Shown: positions 5,622 to 6,394 of the stretch, one piece after another
Layout of the letters: every line of letters begins with the position of its first letter
Position numbering within the stretch: position 1 is the first letter of the stretch
Assembly (NCBI GenBank): GCA_002497295.1
Contig: DANO01000002.1
Coordinates: 1 to 6,394 of the forward strand
Source of the DNA: Euryarchaeota archaeon UBA171
GTDB taxonomy: Archaea > Thermoplasmatota > Poseidoniia > Poseidoniales > Thalassarchaeaceae
DNA length: 6,394 nt
Direction of reading: 5' to 3'
Notes under the pieces: model-generated
The model's input: the letters and a program-made list of their open reading frames with translations, nothing else
Databases searched by the model: none
Told to the model about the DNA's origin: nothing
Program-made: the position numbers and the translations under genes

Positions 5622-6394
5622 TCAGCGCATTGGAGGAGCGAACTGAAGTCCGCCCTCTGAGACGAGTGCGTTGTCTGTGCCTTCACGGGCTAGGACACAG
5701 TTTGCCATAGCCGATGATCCGGAGACACCGTCATAGTTCCCGTCGCAGAACGAGTTGTCGTATGCCTCGCCGTAGTTGCCGACGGCACCGAGAACGTTTC
5801 GCATCCAGGTAGCTGGTAGCGGGTTAGCGTCTGTACCGAGCCCGAGGTTACTGTCAAGCAGCCTGTCAACAGCGGGGGAGGATTCCATGCTCATGTAGTT
5901 CGAGGATGTGATTCCCATCTCCTCGGCCGTTACCATTCCGAACCAAACCCACTCGACGACGTCCTTCCAGTCGTCATCGTTGTCGCGGACTGCGGCTGCC
6001 AGAGGCTCCTTCGATAGAAGCTCGGGAGCGATCCATAGACCGTCGCAGTCTGTATCAGTCGTATCTGCGACTGCGCCACAGGTGTTGTCGCTCTCAAGGA
6101 CGTACTTCTTGGCGACTGTAGCGGACATGTCCATTGTGAACGCATCGCACTGGCCAGCGACCATGTTCGCAGTACCCTCAGCAGCATCGGCTACACCAGA
6201 GATAACGACATTGGTGAGTCCGTTGTTGGCCTTCCAGTCAGCGAGGTTGCCCTCGGTCGTGGTTCCTGTGCCGACGCAGATGGTAGCTCCATCAAGTGCA
6301 GCAGGCGTGTACGCAGCTGCGCCTGGGTTGGCGACGAGGTCGCCGCGGATCAGGATGCCCTGGCCATCATAGAAGTTGATTCCAGCGAAGTCGG
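5622..6394 (-). CDS. aapJ: General L-amino-acid ABC transporter, substrate-binding protein AapJ (C-terminal part; start beyond right edge)
   Basis: Extracytoplasmic binding protein that would deliver amino acids to AapQM. The frame is open from the right edge to TGA 5622-5624, giving 256 residues; the signal peptide and N-terminal part lie outside the window. AapJ family landmarks in order: FYDGQGILIR (residues 8-17), LDGATICVGTGTTTEGNLADW (33-53), GQCDAFTMD (80-88), LSKEPLAAAVRDNDDDW (126-142), WVWFGMVTAEEMGITSSN (148-165), GAVGNYGE (202-209) and the end GGLQFAPPMR. Fragment Cys39 and Cys82 sit at usual family positions; Cys105/Cys116 and Cys216/Cys232 are in segments that do not match the bacterial pattern and may form disulfides. 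Codons lean to C-ending and CGN forms, unlike the permeases, which fits high expression. It is first in the J-Q-M-P order and separated from aapQ by a terminator-like hairpin. A shorter internal ATG at 6164 is not the true start. Confidence 0.93.
   Translation of the reverse strand, partial: DFAGINFYDGQGILIRGDLVANPGAAAYTPAALDGATICVGTGTTTEGNLADWKANNGLTNVVISGVADAAEGTANMVAGQCDAFTMDMSATVAKKYVLESDNTCGAVADTTDTDCDGLWIAPELLSKEPLAAAVRDNDDDWKDVVEWVWFGMVTAEEMGITSSNYMSMESSPAVDRLLDSNLGLGTDANPLPATWMRNVLGAVGNYGEAYDNSFCDGNYDGVSGSSAMANCVLAREGTDNALVSEGGLQFAPPMR

Noticed and set aside
5611..5624. ACTAGT and TGATCA palindromes at the end of aapJ as an operator
   Set aside because: Six-base palindromes are expected by chance and they overlap the stop codon; no second copy supports a site.
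5908..6372. Plus-strand frame of 154 codons opposite aapJ
   Set aside because: It is a shadow of the GC-leaning aapJ coding strand; the opposite frame matches AapJ landmarks throughout.
1..6394. Novel defence, CRISPR or mobile-element system
   Set aside because: No direct-repeat arrays, transposase, terminal inverted repeats, nuclease or toxin-like frames were seen; nearly all sequence is explained by transporter, NAD kinase-like and lipoprotein genes.

Overview
The window carries four genes of a general L-amino-acid ABC importer of the AapJQMP type on the minus strand, an NAD-kinase-family gene on the plus strand, and the 5' part of a minus-strand lipoprotein gene. The organism is not certain. 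Frequent AGG/AGA arginine and ATA isoleucine codons, acidic secreted proteins with paired cysteines, a DTDCDG-type Asp-rich stretch in the binding protein and an unusual NAD kinase suggest an uncultivated marine prokaryote. A planktonic archaeon such as Marine Group II (Poseidoniales) is my best guess (about 50%), inferred from style and not from any marker gene. The importer looks bacterial in family and may have been acquired by transfer.

Layout. 1-283 (minus): N-terminal part of a lipoprotein starting with GTG and running off the left edge. 284-371: short divergent intergenic region. 372-1259 (plus): NAD kinase-like gene, with a start chosen downstream of the longest possible one. Only 6 bases separate its stop from the stop of the convergent ATPase gene. 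1266-2015 (minus): ATPase AapP. 2012-3571 (minus): permease AapM. 3568-5511 (minus): permease AapQ. 5512-5621: intercistronic region with a strong hairpin followed by a U-rich tract. 5622-6394 (minus): C-terminal two thirds or so of the binding protein AapJ, running off the right edge.

How the genes work together. The transcript runs J-Q-M-P from right to left. AapJ captures amino acids outside the membrane, AapQ and AapM form the channel, and two AapP subunits hydrolyse ATP. Q/M and M/P overlap by ATGA, which points to translational coupling and matched synthesis. J is set apart by the hairpin and U-tract, which fits partial termination giving more binding protein than membrane complex. The most unusual points are that both permeases are much longer than typical Aap permeases because of extra N-terminal membrane segments, and that the NAD kinase resembles the mitochondrial NADK2 type more than the usual bacterial/archaeal NadK. 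No RNA genes, CRISPR arrays or insertion sequences were seen.
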